Assembly (NCBI GenBank): GCA_024640365.1
Contig: JAHEFE010000009.1
Span: 21,204 to 85,203 of the forward strand
Length of the DNA: 64,000 bases
DNA from: Woeseiaceae bacterium
GTDB taxonomy: Bacteria > Pseudomonadota > Gammaproteobacteria > Steroidobacterales > Woeseiaceae
Direction: 5' to 3'
Shown: in pieces, positions 48,774 through 59,520 of the stretch
Numbering within the stretch: position 1 is the stretch's first letter
Layout of the letters: each line of letters starts with the position of its first letter
Translations under genes and position numbers: made by a program
Notes under the pieces: model-generated
What the model was told of the DNA's origin: nothing
Seen by the model: the letters and a program-made list of their open reading frames with translations, nothing else
Databases searched by the model: none

Positions 48774-49856
48774 TTAACCGCGGCGCCGCTCAAACTCCTG
48801 CATGAAAGAAATGAGCGCCAAAACGCCTTTTTCCGACATAGCGTTATATATGGAAGCGCGCATTCCGCCTACAGACCGATGACCTTTCAGATTGGTAAGC
48901 CCTGCAGCTAAGGACTCTTCCAAGAACACCTTGTCCAATTCCGGAACCGAAAGAACAAATGGAACATTCATCCATGAACGACAATCCGGTGCCACCGGGC
49001 AGCTATAAAAAGCAGACTGATCTATCGCCTCGTACAATAGCTTTGCTTTCCGCTCGTTACGCTCCGCCATGACTGCGAGACCGCCTTGTTCCAACAGATA
49101 TTCAAACACCAGACCGGCCACATACCACGCAAACGTCGGCGGCGTGTTAACCATTGAGTCGCTTTTCGCATAGACAGACCAGTCGAGCAAGCTTGGAACA
49201 CCTTGCCTGGCACGTCCTAACAAGTCATCACGGACAATTACCAAACAGATTCCCGCCGGGCCAATGTTCTTCTGAGCTCCGGCATAGATAACTCCGAATC
49301 GACCAACGTCAACCGGCCGCGACAATATCGTACTCGACATATCAGCAACCAACGGCACGTTGCCGACCTCAGGTACGAAGTGAAACTCGACGCCACCGAT
49401 GGTCTCGTTCGGAGTGTAGTGCACGTACGCCGCATTCGGATCGAGTTGCCAGTCTGCCACCGCCGGGATTCGGGAATAATTGCTATCTGCAGCGTTCGCG
49501 ACAACATTCACTGCGCAAAATTTTCGAGCCTCGGCGATAGCCTTCTCCGACCAGCTCCCGGTATTCAGATAATCAACGGGAGAGCCGGCCTCAGAAAGAT
49601 TGAGTGGCACCATTGCAAACTGAAGGGTTGCGCCGCCTTGCGGGAATAGCACGCTGTAACCGTCAGGGATTTGTAACAGCTGGCGAACGTCCGCCTCTGC
49701 CTTCTCTGCCACCGCAACAAATTCCTTGCTGCGATGACTGACTTCCATGACCGACATACCGGTATTTTGCCAATCTGGAATATCCGCACGAATGCGTGCA
49801 AGAACCGGTTCTGGCAGCATCGCCGGACCGGCACTGAAATTATAAACGCGAGACAT
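48774..49856 (-). CDS. serC: Phosphoserine aminotransferase
   Basis: A 360-residue fold-type I PLP enzyme that makes phosphoserine (and acts in pyridoxine synthesis). It has YNFSAGPAMLPEPVLARIRADI, GYSVLFPQGGATLQFAMVPLNL, VHYTPNETIGGVEFHFVP, the PLP lysine in IYAGAQKNIGPAGICLVIVRDDLLGRA, and the C-terminal LKGHRSVGGMRASIYNA. Upstream of the SerA-like gene and pheA, downstream of gyrA, a typical gammaproteobacterial order. Confidence 0.97.
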   Translation of the reverse strand: MSRVYNFSAGPAMLPEPVLARIRADIPDWQNTGMSVMEVSHRSKEFVAVAEKAEADVRQLLQIPDGYSVLFPQGGATLQFAMVPLNLSEAGSPVDYLNTGSWSEKAIAEARKFCAVNVVANAADSNYSRIPAVADWQLDPNAAYVHYTPNETIGGVEFHFVPEVGNVPLVADMSSTILSRPVDVGRFGVIYAGAQKNIGPAGICLVIVRDDLLGRARQGVPSLLDWSVYAKSDSMVNTPPTFAWYVAGLVFEYLLEQGGLAVMAERNERKAKLLYEAIDQSAFYSCPVAPDCRSWMNVPFVLSVPELDKVFLEESLAAGLTNLKGHRSVGGMRASIYNAMSEKGVLALISFMQEFERRRG

Positions 49857-49934
49857 TGATCTACCTGAGGTCGTTATCGCTCGACGTCACCGTCGCACTA
49901 GTTGTCAAAACCGCTAATTACCGGCAACGAAAAA

Positions 49935-52490
49935 TTAGTCTTCGCTGTCGCCATCCTCATCATCACCCATCGCTTCAATTCGAGCGAGACCAACCAAACG
50001 CTCATCATCATCGACTCGAATCAACCGAACACCCTGGGTATTACGCCCAATTACCGAAATATCATTTACAGAGGTACGAACCAAAGTCCCATTGGAGCTG
50101 ATCAACATGATCTCGTCATCATCGTTAACCTGCAAAGCACCTACGGTGAGTCCGTTGCGGTCCGATTTCTGGATACCAATAACGCCCTGTCCGCCACGCC
50201 CTTGCACCGGGAACTCCTCCGGCGCAGTTCGCTTGCCGTATCCATTTTCAGTTGCCAGCAATATGAGTCCATCACGTGGAATCAGCAGTGCGATGACTTC
50301 CTGTCCTTTCTGTAATTTGACGCCACGCACACCCGCTGCACCACGCCCCATCGGCCGTACATCCTGCTCGCTAAAGCGGATCGCTTTACCGCTACTCGCA
50401 AACAGCATGATGTCTTCAGTACCGTCTGTGATGGCTACGTCAACGAGCTTGTCGCCGTCTCGTAAGTCGATCGCTATGATGCCGCTGCTACGAGGCCTGG
50501 AGAACATGCTCAAGGCAGTCTTCTTGACAGTTCCCGCGCTGGTCGCCATCAGCACAAAGCTACTGTCATCAAACTCCTTGATAGGCAACACCGCATTGAT
50601 CCGCTCGTCCTCTTCCAAAGGCAGCAAATTCACGATTGGTTTGCCACGCGAGCCGCGGCTGGCGCGTGGTACTTGATAAACCTTGAGCCAATAAAGCTTG
50701 CCGCGACTTGAAAAGCACAACAGTGTGTCGTGAGTATTGGCAATAAAGAGCTTATCGACGAAATCCTCGTCCTTTACCCGAGTTGCCGAGCGGCCGCGAC
50801 CACCGCGCCGCTGCGCCTGGTAGTCATCAACTGGCTGAGCCTTGGCATAACCACCATGGGATAATGTTACAACCACTTCTTCCTGTGTAATCAGGTCTTC
50901 AACACTGAGGTCGCTATGGTCTTCAACGATTTCAGTGCGGCGCTCGTCGCCATAGAAATCACGCACTTCGATGAGCTCAGTACGAATAACGCGAAGCAGT
51001 TCTTCGGGGTCAGCAAGTATATTGGAAAGCTCTTTAATTTTCCCCAATATCTCTTTGTATTCTAATACAATTTTCTCTTGTTCCAGACCGGTCAAACGAT
51101 GCAATCTGAGATCCAGAATTGCTTGTGCCTGAACTGGCGATAAGCGGTAGTGCGCACCAATCAAGCCAAGTCCAGGCTCAAGATTATCAGGGCGCGTATC
51201 GGTCGCGCCTGCACGCTCCAACATGCCAGTCACATCGCCAGGCGACCACTCTTTCGCAAGCAGGTTATCCTTCGCTTCCGCCGGTGATTGTGACGCCTTG
51301 ATCAACGCAATTACTTCATCGATATTGGCAAGTGCAACGGACTGCCCTTCCAATACGTGAGCGCGATCCCGAGCTTTGCGTAAATCAAACAATGTCCGGC
51401 GAGTGACAACTTCGCGCCGATGCGAAAGATAGGCCTCAAGTATCTGCTTGAGGTTCAGTAATTTTGGCTGGCCTTCGTGCAGGGCAACCATATTGATGCC
51501 GAATACACTCTGCAGCGGAGTCTGTTTATAGAGATTATTCAGAACAACGTCGCTAACTTCCCCACGCCGGAGCTCAATAACGACTCGCATACCGTCTTTA
51601 TCGGACTCGTCACGCAGCTCGGTAATACCCTCTATCTTCTTGTCTCTCACCAAATCGGCAATCTTTTCGATCAAACGGGCTTTGTTGACCTGGTATGGCA
51701 ATTCAGTAATAACCAGAGCCTCTTTGCCGCGTCCGTCGACTTGCTCAACGTGCGTGCGCGCCCGGATATGAACCCTGCCGCGCCCTGTGCGATAGGCCTC
51801 GTAAACACCCTGGGTACCGTTAATAATGCCCGCAGTAGGGAAATCAGGGCCAGGAACGTGCTGCATTAGTGCAGGCACGTCGATGTCCGCATCTTCAATC
51901 AACGCGAGGCACGCGTTAATAATTTCGGTCAGATTATGAGGCGGGATATTGGTCGCCATGCCCACAGCGATGCCCGACGAGCCGTTAACCAGCAAATTGG
52001 GGATCCTGGTCGGCATAACGGACGGCTCGGATTCCGATCCGTCGTAGTTCTCGACGAAATCGACGGTTTCTTTTTCGATATCCGCCTGAATTTCGTGGGC
52101 GATACGGGCCATTCTAACTTCGGTGTAACGCATTGCCGCAGGGGCGTCGCCATCAACTGAACCAAAGTTACCCTGCCCGTCAACCAACATGTAACGCATT
52201 GAAAACGGCTGCGCCATGCGAACTATCGTGTCATAAACCGCAGAATCACCGTGCGGGTGGTATTTACCAATCACGTCACCGACGACACGAGCGGACTTCT
52301 TGTAAGCCTTATTGTAGTCATTGCCCAGCTCACGCATCGCATAAAGCACGCGTCTGTGCACCGGCTTAAGGCCATCTCTGACGTCTGGTAGCGCCCTGCC
52401 AACGATTACGCTCATCGCGTAGTCGAGATACGACTGGCGCATCTCGTCTTCAAGACTTACGGATAAAAGTTCCTGTGCAAATTCAGCCAT
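49935..52490 (-). CDS. gyrA: DNA gyrase subunit A
   Basis: The 851-residue DNA-cutting subunit of gyrase. The quinolone-region/active-site segment has [67 protein letters not shown], with the catalytic Tyr in RYTEVR. The Ser and Asp usually changed in quinolone resistance are wild-type (HGDSAVYD). The coiled-coil gate (about 370-480) and the C-terminal wrapping domain with the GyrA box (QRRGGRG) are complete. The tail is acidic ([10 protein letters not shown]). The start is an ATG at 52490, divergent from the mtaD-like gene. Confidence 0.98.
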   Translation of the reverse strand: MAEFAQELLSVSLEDEMRQSYLDYAMSVIVGRALPDVRDGLKPVHRRVLYAMRELGNDYNKAYKKSARVVGDVIGKYHPHGDSAVYDTIVRMAQPFSMRYMLVDGQGNFGSVDGDAPAAMRYTEVRMARIAHEIQADIEKETVDFVENYDGSESEPSVMPTRIPNLLVNGSSGIAVGMATNIPPHNLTEIINACLALIEDADIDVPALMQHVPGPDFPTAGIINGTQGVYEAYRTGRGRVHIRARTHVEQVDGRGKEALVITELPYQVNKARLIEKIADLVRDKKIEGITELRDESDKDGMRVVIELRRGEVSDVVLNNLYKQTPLQSVFGINMVALHEGQPKLLNLKQILEAYLSHRREVVTRRTLFDLRKARDRAHVLEGQSVALANIDEVIALIKASQSPAEAKDNLLAKEWSPGDVTGMLERAGATDTRPDNLEPGLGLIGAHYRLSPVQAQAILDLRLHRLTGLEQEKIVLEYKEILGKIKELSNILADPEELLRVIRTELIEVRDFYGDERRTEIVEDHSDLSVEDLITQEEVVVTLSHGGYAKAQPVDDYQAQRRGGRGRSATRVKDEDFVDKLFIANTHDTLLCFSSRGKLYWLKVYQVPRASRGSRGKPIVNLLPLEEDERINAVLPIKEFDDSSFVLMATSAGTVKKTALSMFSRPRSSGIIAIDLRDGDKLVDVAITDGTEDIMLFASSGKAIRFSEQDVRPMGRGAAGVRGVKLQKGQEVIALLIPRDGLILLATENGYGKRTAPEEFPVQGRGGQGVIGIQKSDRNGLTVGALQVNDDDEIMLISSNGTLVRTSVNDISVIGRNTQGVRLIRVDDDERLVGLARIEAMGDDEDGDSED

Positions 52491-52702
52491 GCCTACTCAC
52501 AATTCCTGCTCGGTTCCGTATTATTTACCCGGAATCCGAGGGTTTAAATCTGGGTCAACTCAAGAAAATCGAACTGGCCGCGTTAGACAAAATTTGAACC
52601 CGTTCGAAGCACGCAATAATAACACAGCAGCACGCGCAACCGCAGGCTTTCAGACATAAATCACGCGTAAAACTCAGGTACAGTCCGAGGTCGCAATATC
52701 GG

Positions 52703-52708
52703 TATAAT
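52703..52708 (+). promoter_or_regulatory. Candidate -10 box of the mtaD-like/ubiG/mupP operon
   Basis: A perfect TATAAT preceded by GG, 57 bp upstream of the start codon. The -35 region is weak (ACAGTC at 17 bp). Transcription would start near 52715. Confidence 0.4.
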
Positions 52709-52764
52709 CTGCCCTTGTGCGGCTTGCCGATCCCGCCACAGCCCTAATAACCTGAAGATGACCT

Positions 52765-54069
52765 ATGCAACATTGTGACAGCCTAATTTCTGCCTCTTGG
52801 TGTATTACCGTCGAGCCTTCTACCCAGGTGCTGGCAAATTACTCCGTTGCGGTCCACAAAGGGCAAATTATTGACTTGCTTCCTACCGTGCAAGCGAAGC
52901 GCCAATATCAGGCAGACAACGTCATCAATCGGCCAGGCCACGTACTGATACCGGGCTTGATCAACAGCCATACTCAAGCGGCAGTAAGTCTTTTTCGCGG
53001 TCTCGGAGCCAGCTATCCCGCCAATGAATGGCTTGGCGAAGAAATGGTCCGCGACGGCACCGCGCTGGCAATTGCGGAAATGCTGCGCGGGGGCATTACG
53101 TGCTTTAGTGATATGTACTATTTCCCCGATATCGTCGCGGAAACCGCGATTGCGATGCATATGCGAACATCCGTCGGAATGGTTGTTTGTGACAAGCCAT
53201 CGCCGTGGGCGGAAAACCCGGCCGAATATCTCAATAAGGCAGTCGATCTGATCTACGATCAATACGCGGGGCACCTCTTGGTCAATACTCATTTCGCGGT
53301 GTTGGATTCATCGAGATTGAACGACGACACGCTCAAGGACATCCGGATTATGGCCGATCAGGTGAATGCTCCCGTCCAGCTCTCGCTGCACAGGACTCTT
53401 GCCGACATCGAAGCGTCAATCAAGCTGACTGGCAAAAGGCCGCTAACCCGATTGAGCGAAGCCGGTTTGCTGAACTCAACCTTGCGCGCCGGACATGCAC
53501 TGCATCTCAATCACGATGAAATAGAAAGTCTTGCCGCCGCCCACATCGCCGTTGCACTGTGCCCGCAAGCCGATCGTCGCTGTAACGAAGGACGCCTGCC
53601 CTATAAAGAACTCAGCGCAGCAGGCATACGCATAAGCATTGGAACAGACAACGCACTACGCAATAACGTGCTGGATATGTTCCATGAAATGCGCGCCGTT
53701 CATATGGAAATCCCGGCAACAGCGGACGACCTTGTTGCTTGCGCCAGCCAGCTATTGCGTATGGCAACTATTGACGGCGCGACATCATTGGGAATCGCCG
53801 ATAAGACCGGGTCAATTGAGAAAGGGAAGCAAGCGGACCTTATCTGCATTGATTTGCAACAACCAAACAGTCAGCCCGTGCACGACCCACTAACGCAGCT
53901 CGTATACACTGCACAGAGCAGCCAGGTAACGGATACCTGGGTTGCTGGTCGACAATTACTCAATAATGGCGAATTTACGTTGATAAATGAATCCGACTTA
54001 TTGCAGCGATCGGCCGAATGGCAAAAACGGGTCGCAAACAAATACCTTGAACACAAAGAGAAACCATGA
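52765..54069 (+). CDS. MtaD-like amidohydrolase with degenerate active site
   Basis: A 434-residue member of the TRZ/ATZ amidohydrolase family, in the place where relatives keep mtaD (5'-methylthioadenosine/SAH deaminase). The fold blocks are kept ([62 protein letters not shown]). The key residues are not. The metal pair HxH reads H69-T-Q71. The block that should be H-x-x-E reads S207-L-H-R210, losing a metal His and the catalytic Glu. H244 and D295 remain. It may be a pseudoenzyme or bind another ligand. It overlaps ubiG by 4 bp and heads the ubiG-mupP operon. Confidence 0.8.
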   Translation: MQHCDSLISASWCITVEPSTQVLANYSVAVHKGQIIDLLPTVQAKRQYQADNVINRPGHVLIPGLINSHTQAAVSLFRGLGASYPANEWLGEEMVRDGTALAIAEMLRGGITCFSDMYYFPDIVAETAIAMHMRTSVGMVVCDKPSPWAENPAEYLNKAVDLIYDQYAGHLLVNTHFAVLDSSRLNDDTLKDIRIMADQVNAPVQLSLHRTLADIEASIKLTGKRPLTRLSEAGLLNSTLRAGHALHLNHDEIESLAAAHIAVALCPQADRRCNEGRLPYKELSAAGIRISIGTDNALRNNVLDMFHEMRAVHMEIPATADDLVACASQLLRMATIDGATSLGIADKTGSIEKGKQADLICIDLQQPNSQPVHDPLTQLVYTAQSSQVTDTWVAGRQLLNNGEFTLINESDLLQRSAEWQKRVANKYLEHKEKP

Positions 54070-54785
54070 CAAACGCAAATAGCAATGTAGACGCAGCAGA
54101 GATCGCAAAGTTTGATGCCCTGGCGTCTCGCTGGTGGGATCCCGAGGGAGAATTCAGGCCCCTGCACGAAATCAACCCCCTGCGGCTTGGGTATATTCGA
54201 CAACGTGTAAATCTTGAAGGTATCAAGGCTATCGACATTGGTTGTGGCGGCGGAATTTTGGCCGAAGCCATGTATAGCGCAGGAGCAAAAGTCACCGGCA
54301 TTGACATGGCGGAACGACCACTGGGTGTTGCTCGACTTCATCAGGCCGAGTCTCAAACCGAGGTTGAATACCTGCAATCAACGGCGGAAGCAATGGCTGC
54401 TGAGCGCGCTGAACAATATGACCTGGTCACCTGCCTGGAAATGATGGAACACGTACCGGACCCGCCGGCAATTATTCAGTCCTGCAAAACTTTAGTAAAA
54501 CCCGGTGGTGACATCTTTTTCTCAACGATCAATCGCAATCCTAAAGCCTTCATGCTGGCGATCGTTGGCGCTGAATATGTTTTGCGCATGCTCCCGACAG
54601 GAACCCACGAATATGCCAAATTCATTCGCCCCTCTGAACTTGAAGCCTGGGCCCGTGAAGCCGGCCTGGAGCTGCAAAGCAGTATTGGACTTCATTACAA
54701 CCCGCTAACTGGAAATTACAGCCTCGGCGGCAGCCTCGACGTCAATTACATGATGCACTTTCACCGGCCAGACAATGACGCATAA
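54066..54785 (+). CDS. ubiG: Ubiquinone biosynthesis O-methyltransferase
   Basis: A 239-residue SAM methyltransferase that performs both O-methylations of ubiquinone. N-terminal [34 protein letters not shown] is the UbiG signature. Motif I is [28 protein letters not shown], followed by [15 protein letters not shown] and the late [12 protein letters not shown]. It overlaps the mtaD-like gene by 4 bp and mupP by 11 bp. Confidence 0.97.
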   Translation: MTNANSNVDAAEIAKFDALASRWWDPEGEFRPLHEINPLRLGYIRQRVNLEGIKAIDIGCGGGILAEAMYSAGAKVTGIDMAERPLGVARLHQAESQTEVEYLQSTAEAMAAERAEQYDLVTCLEMMEHVPDPPAIIQSCKTLVKPGGDIFFSTINRNPKAFMLAIVGAEYVLRMLPTGTHEYAKFIRPSELEAWAREAGLELQSSIGLHYNPLTGNYSLGGSLDVNYMMHFHRPDNDA

Positions 54786-55458
54786 GGTCGTCTTGTCAGG
54801 GATCGAAGCGGTACTGTTTGATCTCGATGGAACACTCATCGATACGGCACCCGATATGGTTGCTACCCTGATTGCAATGCAACGCGATCATAAGCGAGAG
54901 CCAGTGGACTACGAAATTGCACGATCCAACGTATCGAACGGCGCCGTCGGGCTCATTCGCCTGGCGTATCCCGAAGCGGAAGGAGCGGAACACCAGCGCC
55001 TCTACGAAGAATACCTCGATCGTTACGAAAGCTCGATTTGCCAGAATTCCTGTGTATTTCCCGGACTTGTCAAGCTCCTCGACATATTGGAATCACGCAA
55101 GCGGCCGTGGGGCATTGTTACAAACAAGCCCAAACGCATGACCAATCCGTTGCTGGCAGCACTCGGTCTTACGAATCGTGCAAGCTGTGCTATCAGCGGC
55201 GACACCCTGCCGCAGAGAAAACCCGATCCGGCGCCCTTACTGCACGCCTGCGACCTGATTAATATTAAGGCCAGTAATGTTGCTTACGTCGGTGATGCGT
55301 TGCGCGACATCCAGGCCGGAAAGGCCGCCGGAATGAGAACAATCGCTGCCACTTACGGATATATCGTATCCGGAGACGATCCGTTAAGCTGGAATGCAGA
55401 TTTGATAGCGGCTCAAACTGGCGATCTTTCGAATATGTTGTTAGCCGCCCTCGACTGA
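54775..55458 (+). CDS. mupP: HAD phosphatase, MupP/phosphoglycolate phosphatase-like
   Basis: A 227-residue HAD-family phosphatase. Motif [17 protein letters not shown] (nucleophile and acid Asp), motif II IVTNKP, motif III Lys in [13 protein letters not shown], and motif [19 protein letters not shown]. In pseudomonads the gene after ubiG is mupP, an N-acetylmuramate-6-phosphate phosphatase of peptidoglycan recycling. I assign this by gene order; phosphoglycolate phosphatase (Gph) is the alternative. It overlaps ubiG by 11 bp. Confidence 0.82.
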   Translation: MTHKVVLSGIEAVLFDLDGTLIDTAPDMVATLIAMQRDHKREPVDYEIARSNVSNGAVGLIRLAYPEAEGAEHQRLYEEYLDRYESSICQNSCVFPGLVKLLDILESRKRPWGIVTNKPKRMTNPLLAALGLTNRASCAISGDTLPQRKPDPAPLLHACDLINIKASNVAYVGDALRDIQAGKAAGMRTIAATYGYIVSGDDPLSWNADLIAAQTGDLSNMLLAALD

Positions 55459-55466
55459 GAAACCTG

Positions 55467-56801
55467 ATGCTTGAATTCAGTTCAAATCCCGATCAATTAA
55501 TAGTTGCAGGCATTATCTTCGTGATCGGCCTGAGCATAGGCTCCTTGCTGACCTGGATTTTCGCCTACGCCAAAAGGGCTAAGCTGGAACAGTCGATTGC
55601 GCTGCTCAACAATCAATTGCAAGCGCAAGAAAATACGCAAATTGAAAGAGAGGCCGCACTCGAACTGGCTACGAGTCGCCTGACCGCGACTTTCTCAGAG
55701 TTGGCGAGCAAGTCGTTGCAGACCAATAGCGAAAACTTCCTGCTCCTGGCCCAACAAAACCTTGGAGCTCAGCATGAAAAAGCGAAAAGCGAGCTAAGCG
55801 CCAGAGAACAGGCCGTCGAGAATCTTGTAAAACCAATACGAGAAGCACTGCAAAAATCGCAACAGCAAATCAGCGAACTCGAAAAAGCGCGCAGTGAAGC
55901 TTACGGCAGTATCAGCGCCCAGCTTGAAACGATGCAACTGGGGCAAAAATCGCTGACGCAAGAAACCCAAAACCTGGTAAATGCTCTACGCCGACCCCAG
56001 GTTCGTGGCCGCTGGGGAGAAATTACGCTACGGCGCCTGGTCGAACTTGCAGGGATGGTTGAACACTGCGACTTCCAGGAGCAGGTACATAGCACCAGCG
56101 ATGACAAAATCTTCCGCCCTGACATGATCGTAAGGATGCCGGACAAACGCGAACTTGTCGTCGACGTTAAGACACCGCTAGATGCCTACCTGGAAGCTGT
56201 TGAGGCCAAAGATGATGCGCAACGTAAGGCCGGGCTCGAAAGGCACGCTCGTAACCTGCGAGAACATATTCGCCAATTGTCGAGCAAATCATATTGGGCT
56301 CAATTCAGCACAAGCCCGGAGTTCGTAATACTATTTATACCGGGCGACCAGTTCCTGAGTGCTGCCCTTAATGAAGACCCTGATCTCATTGAAAATGCCC
56401 TTTCAAAACAAATCATCCTGGCCACGCCTACCAGTTTCGTAGCCCTGCTGAAGGCCGTTGCGTATGGCTGGAGACAGTACGCGGTCGCCGACAACGCAAA
56501 AGAAATCCAGCGTCTTGCAGAAGACTTGTATAGCCGACTTGCTACCTTCTCCGGCCATATGAACAAAGTTGGCAAGCAGCTCGCCAGCAGTGTCGAGAAC
56601 TTTAACAAGGCAGTGGGCTCGCTCGAGCGAAACGTTTTGCCCGGAGCGAGGAAGTTCATAGACTTGGGAATCCACGCCAAGAAAGATATTGAGCCCATTG
56701 ACGCGCTTGAAGCCCTGCCCCGCACTATGAACTCATCGGAAGATGAGGGAATACTGGGCGAACTGCAAGCGCCCGATACTATCGACAAAGACGCCCAGTA
56801 A
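55467..56801 (+). CDS. rmuC: DNA recombination protein RmuC homologue
   Basis: A 444-residue protein with an N-terminal transmembrane helix (about 12-32), a long coiled coil (about 35-165), then the conserved RmuC nuclease-like core: RRPQVRGRWGEITLRRLVELAGMVEHCDFQEQ, RPDMIVRMPDKRELVVDVKTPLDAYLEA, PEFVILFIPGDQFLSAAL and ILATPTSFVALLKAVAYGWRQ. RmuC limits rearrangement at inverted repeats in E. coli. It follows mupP with an 8-bp gap and probably shares the operon. Confidence 0.93.
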   Translation: MLEFSSNPDQLIVAGIIFVIGLSIGSLLTWIFAYAKRAKLEQSIALLNNQLQAQENTQIEREAALELATSRLTATFSELASKSLQTNSENFLLLAQQNLGAQHEKAKSELSAREQAVENLVKPIREALQKSQQQISELEKARSEAYGSISAQLETMQLGQKSLTQETQNLVNALRRPQVRGRWGEITLRRLVELAGMVEHCDFQEQVHSTSDDKIFRPDMIVRMPDKRELVVDVKTPLDAYLEAVEAKDDAQRKAGLERHARNLREHIRQLSSKSYWAQFSTSPEFVILFIPGDQFLSAALNEDPDLIENALSKQIILATPTSFVALLKAVAYGWRQYAVADNAKEIQRLAEDLYSRLATFSGHMNKVGKQLASSVENFNKAVGSLERNVLPGARKFIDLGIHAKKDIEPIDALEALPRTMNSSEDEGILGELQAPDTIDKDAQ

Positions 56802-56855
56802 AATGCGCTACGCCAACAATAATCCGCCAGACCGAATCGTCAGGAGTGCGATCCA

Positions 56856-57608
56856 TTGAGTTTAGATCCAAGAGAATACCAGGCCCGCGATGGCCTGTTG
56901 CAAGGCCGTATAGTCCTGATTACAGGAGCCAGTGATGGAATAGGGAAAGCGCTAGCTTTGCGCGCAGCCAAACTGGGAGCACAAGTTATTCTGCACGGCA
57001 GGAACAGCGAAAAGCTGGAAGCGGTGTATGACGAGATCATTGCCGACAAAAGCGCCCTGCAACCGTCCATCGCCTGCATGGACCTTGCGACCGCGGATAG
57101 CGCCGCCTACACATCGCTGGCCAACAGTATTGAAACCGAATTTGGGCACCTGGACGGCCTGGTACACAACGCTGGCATCCTGGGCGATCGCATGACGCTG
57201 GAGCAGTATGACGCTGCCGTATTTCAACGCGTGCTGCACGTCAACCTGACCGCCGCATTCGCCCTGACACAGGTCTGCCTGCCGCTGTTAAAGCTGTCGT
57301 CAGACCCTTCAATTATCTTTACCAGTAGTGGTGTGGGCCGCAAAGGCAGGGCCTTCTGGGGAGCCTATTCGATATCCAAGTTTGGCACGGAAGCCATGAT
57401 GCAAATCCTCGCCGACGAGCAGAGCCACAGCGGAATGCGCGTCAACTGCATCAACCCAGGCGCTGTCAAAACAAACATGAGGCTGGAGGCCTATCCAGCG
57501 GAGGATCGGGACAAGTTAAAGGAACCTGGAGACATTTTGGCATCGTACCTCTATCTGCTAGGCCCGGACAGCGGCACCACAACGGGACAAAGTATAGATG
57601 CCCAGTAA
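56856..57608 (+). CDS. yciK: YciK-like short-chain dehydrogenase/reductase
   Basis: A 250-residue SDR. The nucleotide motif VLITGASDGIGKALALRAAKLGAQV is followed by the NAG motif in VHNAGILGD and the catalytic Ser (FTSSGVGRKG) and Tyr/Lys (YSISK, about residue 169-173). In Pseudomonas-type genomes yciK follows mupP in the same region, so the location supports the name. The start is TTG at 56856, with CAGGAG nine nt upstream. The gene converges on rluB. The substrate is unknown. Confidence 0.88.
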   Translation: MSLDPREYQARDGLLQGRIVLITGASDGIGKALALRAAKLGAQVILHGRNSEKLEAVYDEIIADKSALQPSIACMDLATADSAAYTSLANSIETEFGHLDGLVHNAGILGDRMTLEQYDAAVFQRVLHVNLTAAFALTQVCLPLLKLSSDPSIIFTSSGVGRKGRAFWGAYSISKFGTEAMMQILADEQSHSGMRVNCINPGAVKTNMRLEAYPAEDRDKLKEPGDILASYLYLLGPDSGTTTGQSIDAQ

Positions 57609-57610
57609 TG

Positions 57611-57648
57611 ATAAACAACATGAATATTATGGTTAAATTATTGTTTAT
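57611..57648. other. 8-bp inverted repeat between convergent yciK and rluB
   Basis: ATAAACAA (57611-57618) and TTGTTTAT (57641-57648) form an A/T-rich inverted repeat that spans the 36-bp gap and the rluB stop. It is too weak to call a terminator, but no better one is visible between these genes. Confidence 0.25.
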
Positions 57649-58466
57649 TTAGTTCTTCTTGATTTTTGCCGGGGCTTGACAGCGCGCCTGCGAGCGCCGG
57701 CGGATGGGCGACCTTTACTCATTTGCAGCGGCGGCTTCAGACCAACTGAAATATACAGCAGGCGGACTTCATCTGGCGTGAGATCCTGAAACTTGCCTCG
57801 ACGCAACCCGCGCGGCAGTTCCAACGGCCCGTATGAAACGCGCATCAAGCGGCTCACCTCAAAGCCAATCGCTGACCACATGCGACGGACCTCCCTATTC
57901 CGGCCTTCGCGAAGGGTCACATGGAACCATTGATTTGCACCTTCACCGCCAGCCGGTTCTACTGTGTCGAACGATGCTTTGCCGTCATCCAGTTCAATAC
58001 CTTGGGTGAGCTTCAGCAAATCGTCTTCACTTGGCGAACCATGCACACGAACTGCGTAACGACGCACCAATTCAGCAGAGGGGTGCATCAGCGCGTTAGC
58101 TAGTGTGCCATCAGTCGTAAAAATCAGTAATCCGGTCGTCGTAAAATCCAGCCTTCCGACTGCGATCCAGCGTGACCCACGTAAGGTTGGCAAAGATTCG
58201 AACACGACCCGTCGGCCTTCAGGATCGCTACGGCTGGTTAGCTCGTCACCAGGCTTGTTGTAGATGATGTGCCTGTGCTGCTCGACACTGGCCCGTAAAC
58301 CCAGTCGTTTGCCATCCAGAGCAATACGCTCATGACCTTCAACCTTGTCACCCAGATGCGCCACAGCCCCATCGACTGTAACTCGCCCTGCTTCAATCCA
58401 ACCTTCGATCTCGCGGCGCGAGCCATGGCCCGCAGCGGCCAACACTTTCTGCAAACGTTCTGCCAT
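57645..58466 (-). CDS. rluB: 23S rRNA pseudouridine synthase RluB
   Basis: A 273-residue RsuA-family enzyme that modifies U2605 of 23S rRNA. N-terminal S4 domain ([32 protein letters not shown]), then the catalytic block [18 protein letters not shown] (Asp nucleophile), [40 protein letters not shown]. The C-terminus is a basic tail ([21 protein letters not shown]). It ends a yciO-scpA-scpB-rluB cluster, 11 bp downstream of scpB. Confidence 0.93.
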   Translation of the reverse strand: MAERLQKVLAAAGHGSRREIEGWIEAGRVTVDGAVAHLGDKVEGHERIALDGKRLGLRASVEQHRHIIYNKPGDELTSRSDPEGRRVVFESLPTLRGSRWIAVGRLDFTTTGLLIFTTDGTLANALMHPSAELVRRYAVRVHGSPSEDDLLKLTQGIELDDGKASFDTVEPAGGEGANQWFHVTLREGRNREVRRMWSAIGFEVSRLMRVSYGPLELPRGLRRGKFQDLTPDEVRLLYISVGLKPPLQMSKGRPSAGARRRAVKPRQKSRRTK

Positions 58467-58477
58467 ATCAGGTGCTC

Positions 58478-59464
58478 CTAGAGCGCCTTACGATCGTCGT
58501 TGGATTTTTCATCGGGCTCATCGTCGGAATCTGAAGCGTCCTCATCCGACTCCTCATCGTCATCATCGAACTCTTCGTCGTCTTCTTCATCAAGTTCACC
58601 GTCAGAATCGGAATCGTCCTCATCAAACTCCTCGTCATATTCATCATCAGAGTCATCGTCATCATCGGAGCGGTCATCGTCGCGGTCCTCTTCCTCCAAT
58701 TCATCGTCATCCTCAGAATTACCATCGTCAGGCTCGTCAGCATCGTCGGACTCCGGATCTATATCCCTTACGTCCGGCTCATCCGGATCCAGCGCAGGCT
58801 CGCCACGATCATCAGCAAAACCTTCTTCGGCTATTGCAGTCGCGGAATCAACGGTCTCCGCAGGGGTATCCACAAAGTCGAGTTCCTCGTCGTTCTCGTC
58901 TCCGACTTCGGGTAAATTCAACTGAATTCGCAGACTCTCCCAATCCGCCAGGTCGGCCAACGCGGGTAAATCATCCAGCTTTTTCAACCCGAAATAGTCC
59001 AGGAATGTCTTTGTGGTGCCAAACATTGCCGGACGACCAGGCACATCGCGGTGACCAACAACGCGCACCCAGTCCCGCTCGAGAAGGGATCGCATGATAT
59101 TGGAACTGACCGACACGCCACGAACTTCTTCAATCTCGCCACGAGTCAAAGGCTGCCTGTACGCAATTAGTGCCAGAGTCTCAAACAACGCTCTTGAGTA
59201 CCGCGGCGGGCGCTCTTCCCAAAGCTTTTGCAAACGATCAGCCATTGTTTGCTTAACTTGCATGCGAAAACCCGACGCGACCTCAGCAATGGTAATTCCA
59301 CGCTCTTTATAATCACCAAGTAAGGTATCAATCGCTAATTTGATCTGTGCCTTGTCAGGCATAGACGCTACATCGAATAAGGCTTGTAACTGATCAATAG
59401 TCAAAGGTCGCCCTGCGGCAAGCAATGCGGCCTCAACAAAATATTTAATTTCGGAATCATCCAT
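58478..59464 (-). CDS. scpB: Segregation and condensation protein B with acidic C-terminal tail
   Basis: A 328-residue SMC-partner winged-helix protein. The conserved domain (1-180) has the ScpB pattern: [118 protein letters not shown]. From about residue 186 the rest (about 143 residues) is nearly all Asp, Glu and Ser. Typical ScpB is about 170-250 residues, so this tail is unusually long. The complementary strand has a Ser-rich open frame (58500-58925) that is a shadow. It follows scpA by 56 bp. Confidence 0.92.
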   Translation of the reverse strand: MDDSEIKYFVEAALLAAGRPLTIDQLQALFDVASMPDKAQIKLAIDTLLGDYKERGITIAEVASGFRMQVKQTMADRLQKLWEERPPRYSRALFETLALIAYRQPLTRGEIEEVRGVSVSSNIMRSLLERDWVRVVGHRDVPGRPAMFGTTKTFLDYFGLKKLDDLPALADLADWESLRIQLNLPEVGDENDEELDFVDTPAETVDSATAIAEEGFADDRGEPALDPDEPDVRDIDPESDDADEPDDGNSEDDDELEEEDRDDDRSDDDDDSDDEYDEEFDEDDSDSDGELDEEDDEEFDDDDEESDEDASDSDDEPDEKSNDDRKAL

Positions 59465-59520
59465 TGAAAATTTTTCTCTGTTTACAGGGTTTTATTAAAG
59501 GGTAATAAACGGTGGTGCGG

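Noticed and set aside
58500..58925. Plus-strand open frame of 141 residues, almost all Ser
   Set aside because: It is the exact antisense shadow of the Asp/Glu codons of the ScpB tail and has no ribosome site or family character.
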